Source: Neocallimastix lanati (nom. inval.)
Taxonomy: Eukaryota; Neocallimastigomycota; Neocallimastigomycetes; Neocallimastigales; Neocallimastigaceae
Direction: 5' to 3'
Length of the DNA stretch: 10,702 nt
Assembly: GCA_016946835.1 (NCBI GenBank)
Contig: JACVTC010000729.1
Coordinates: 1-10,702, forward strand
Made by a program: the position numbers and the translations under genes. The notes under the pieces are model-generated. The model made no database searches. It saw nothing but the letters and a program-made list of their open reading frames with translations, and was not told where the DNA came from. This document shows, piece by piece, positions 10,531 through 10,702 of this stretch (positions within the stretch are counted from its first letter, which is position 1; every line of letters begins with the position of its first letter).

Positions 10531-10702
10531 AAAAATTTAAATAATAATAATTAATAAATAATAAATAATAGTAGCAATTTAATTTAAATAGTATTATTCT
10601 TAAAATTATATTATCCTCATTCTTATCATCATTATTTATCATTAATATGGTTATAAATCTTTCAATAAATTATTTAAAGTAATTCTATTATCCTTTAATA
10701 AT
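10531..10702. other. AT-rich right end, nothing recognised
   Basis: After the minisatellite the sequence becomes somewhat less repetitive, with a TCATC-containing patch near 10613-10645, but there is no supported gene or RNA up to the window edge. Confidence 0.6.

Noticed and set aside
10020-10642. Two long minus-strand frames of LLFIIYY repeats that look membrane-like
   Set aside because: They translate the TAAATAA heptamer; two overlapping frames are open at once, which indicates repeat artefact rather than coding.

Overview
The window is extremely A+T-rich eukaryotic DNA. It is full of homopolymers and short tandem repeats (AT, ATT, AAAAT, TAAATAA). All coding capacity I can support belongs to two large ankyrin-repeat genes. 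Very low G+C, poly-Asn tracts made purely of AAT codons, and long arrays of units such as KYLVEHGADINKEN...GETPLFNACKNGNE best fit an anaerobic gut fungus (Neocallimastigomycota: Neocallimastix, Piromyces, Anaeromyces and relatives). This assignment comes from recognising style, not from a search. Another AT-rich eukaryote with poly-Asn, such as a dictyostelid, is less likely but not excluded.

Layout. Bases 1-306 are poly-A/AT leader. Gene A (+ strand, 307-3053) encodes ankyrin repeats, a basic and serine-rich linker, and a second ankyrin block. As given it is broken into three open pieces (307-1767, 1825-2778, 2730-3053). Single-base length changes in three short homopolymers explain all the breaks; corrected, the three pieces form one continuous frame of about 915 residues. 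Bases 3054-3655 are a convergent, microsatellite-filled intergenic stretch. Gene B (- strand, 7506 down to 3656) encodes about 30 ankyrin repeats with two poly-Asn tracts (22 and 40 residues). It is broken once, by one missing A at 6378-6381, into 6361-7506 and 3656-6379; corrected it is about 1283 residues. Two overlapping short upstream ORFs precede its start.

Bases 7507-10702 contain no convincing gene. They hold AT-rich sequence, a more complex island at about 7985-8520 that may be a decayed element, a roughly 330-bp AAAAT array, a near-perfect inverted repeat (9535-9689) that could be a foldback or MITE-like element, and a roughly 840-bp TAAATAA minisatellite with two kinds of embedded variant unit. 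A related copy of one variant lies 1.8 kb away, beside gene B.

The two genes are convergent and probably distant paralogs. Outside the generic ankyrin consensus they share a conserved segment of about 60 residues (gene A about 141-200, gene B about 71-129). Ankyrin arrays are protein-binding scaffolds; no catalytic domain is visible in either product, so cellular roles cannot be assigned. Many apparent long ORFs elsewhere in the window are translations of microsatellites and were rejected.
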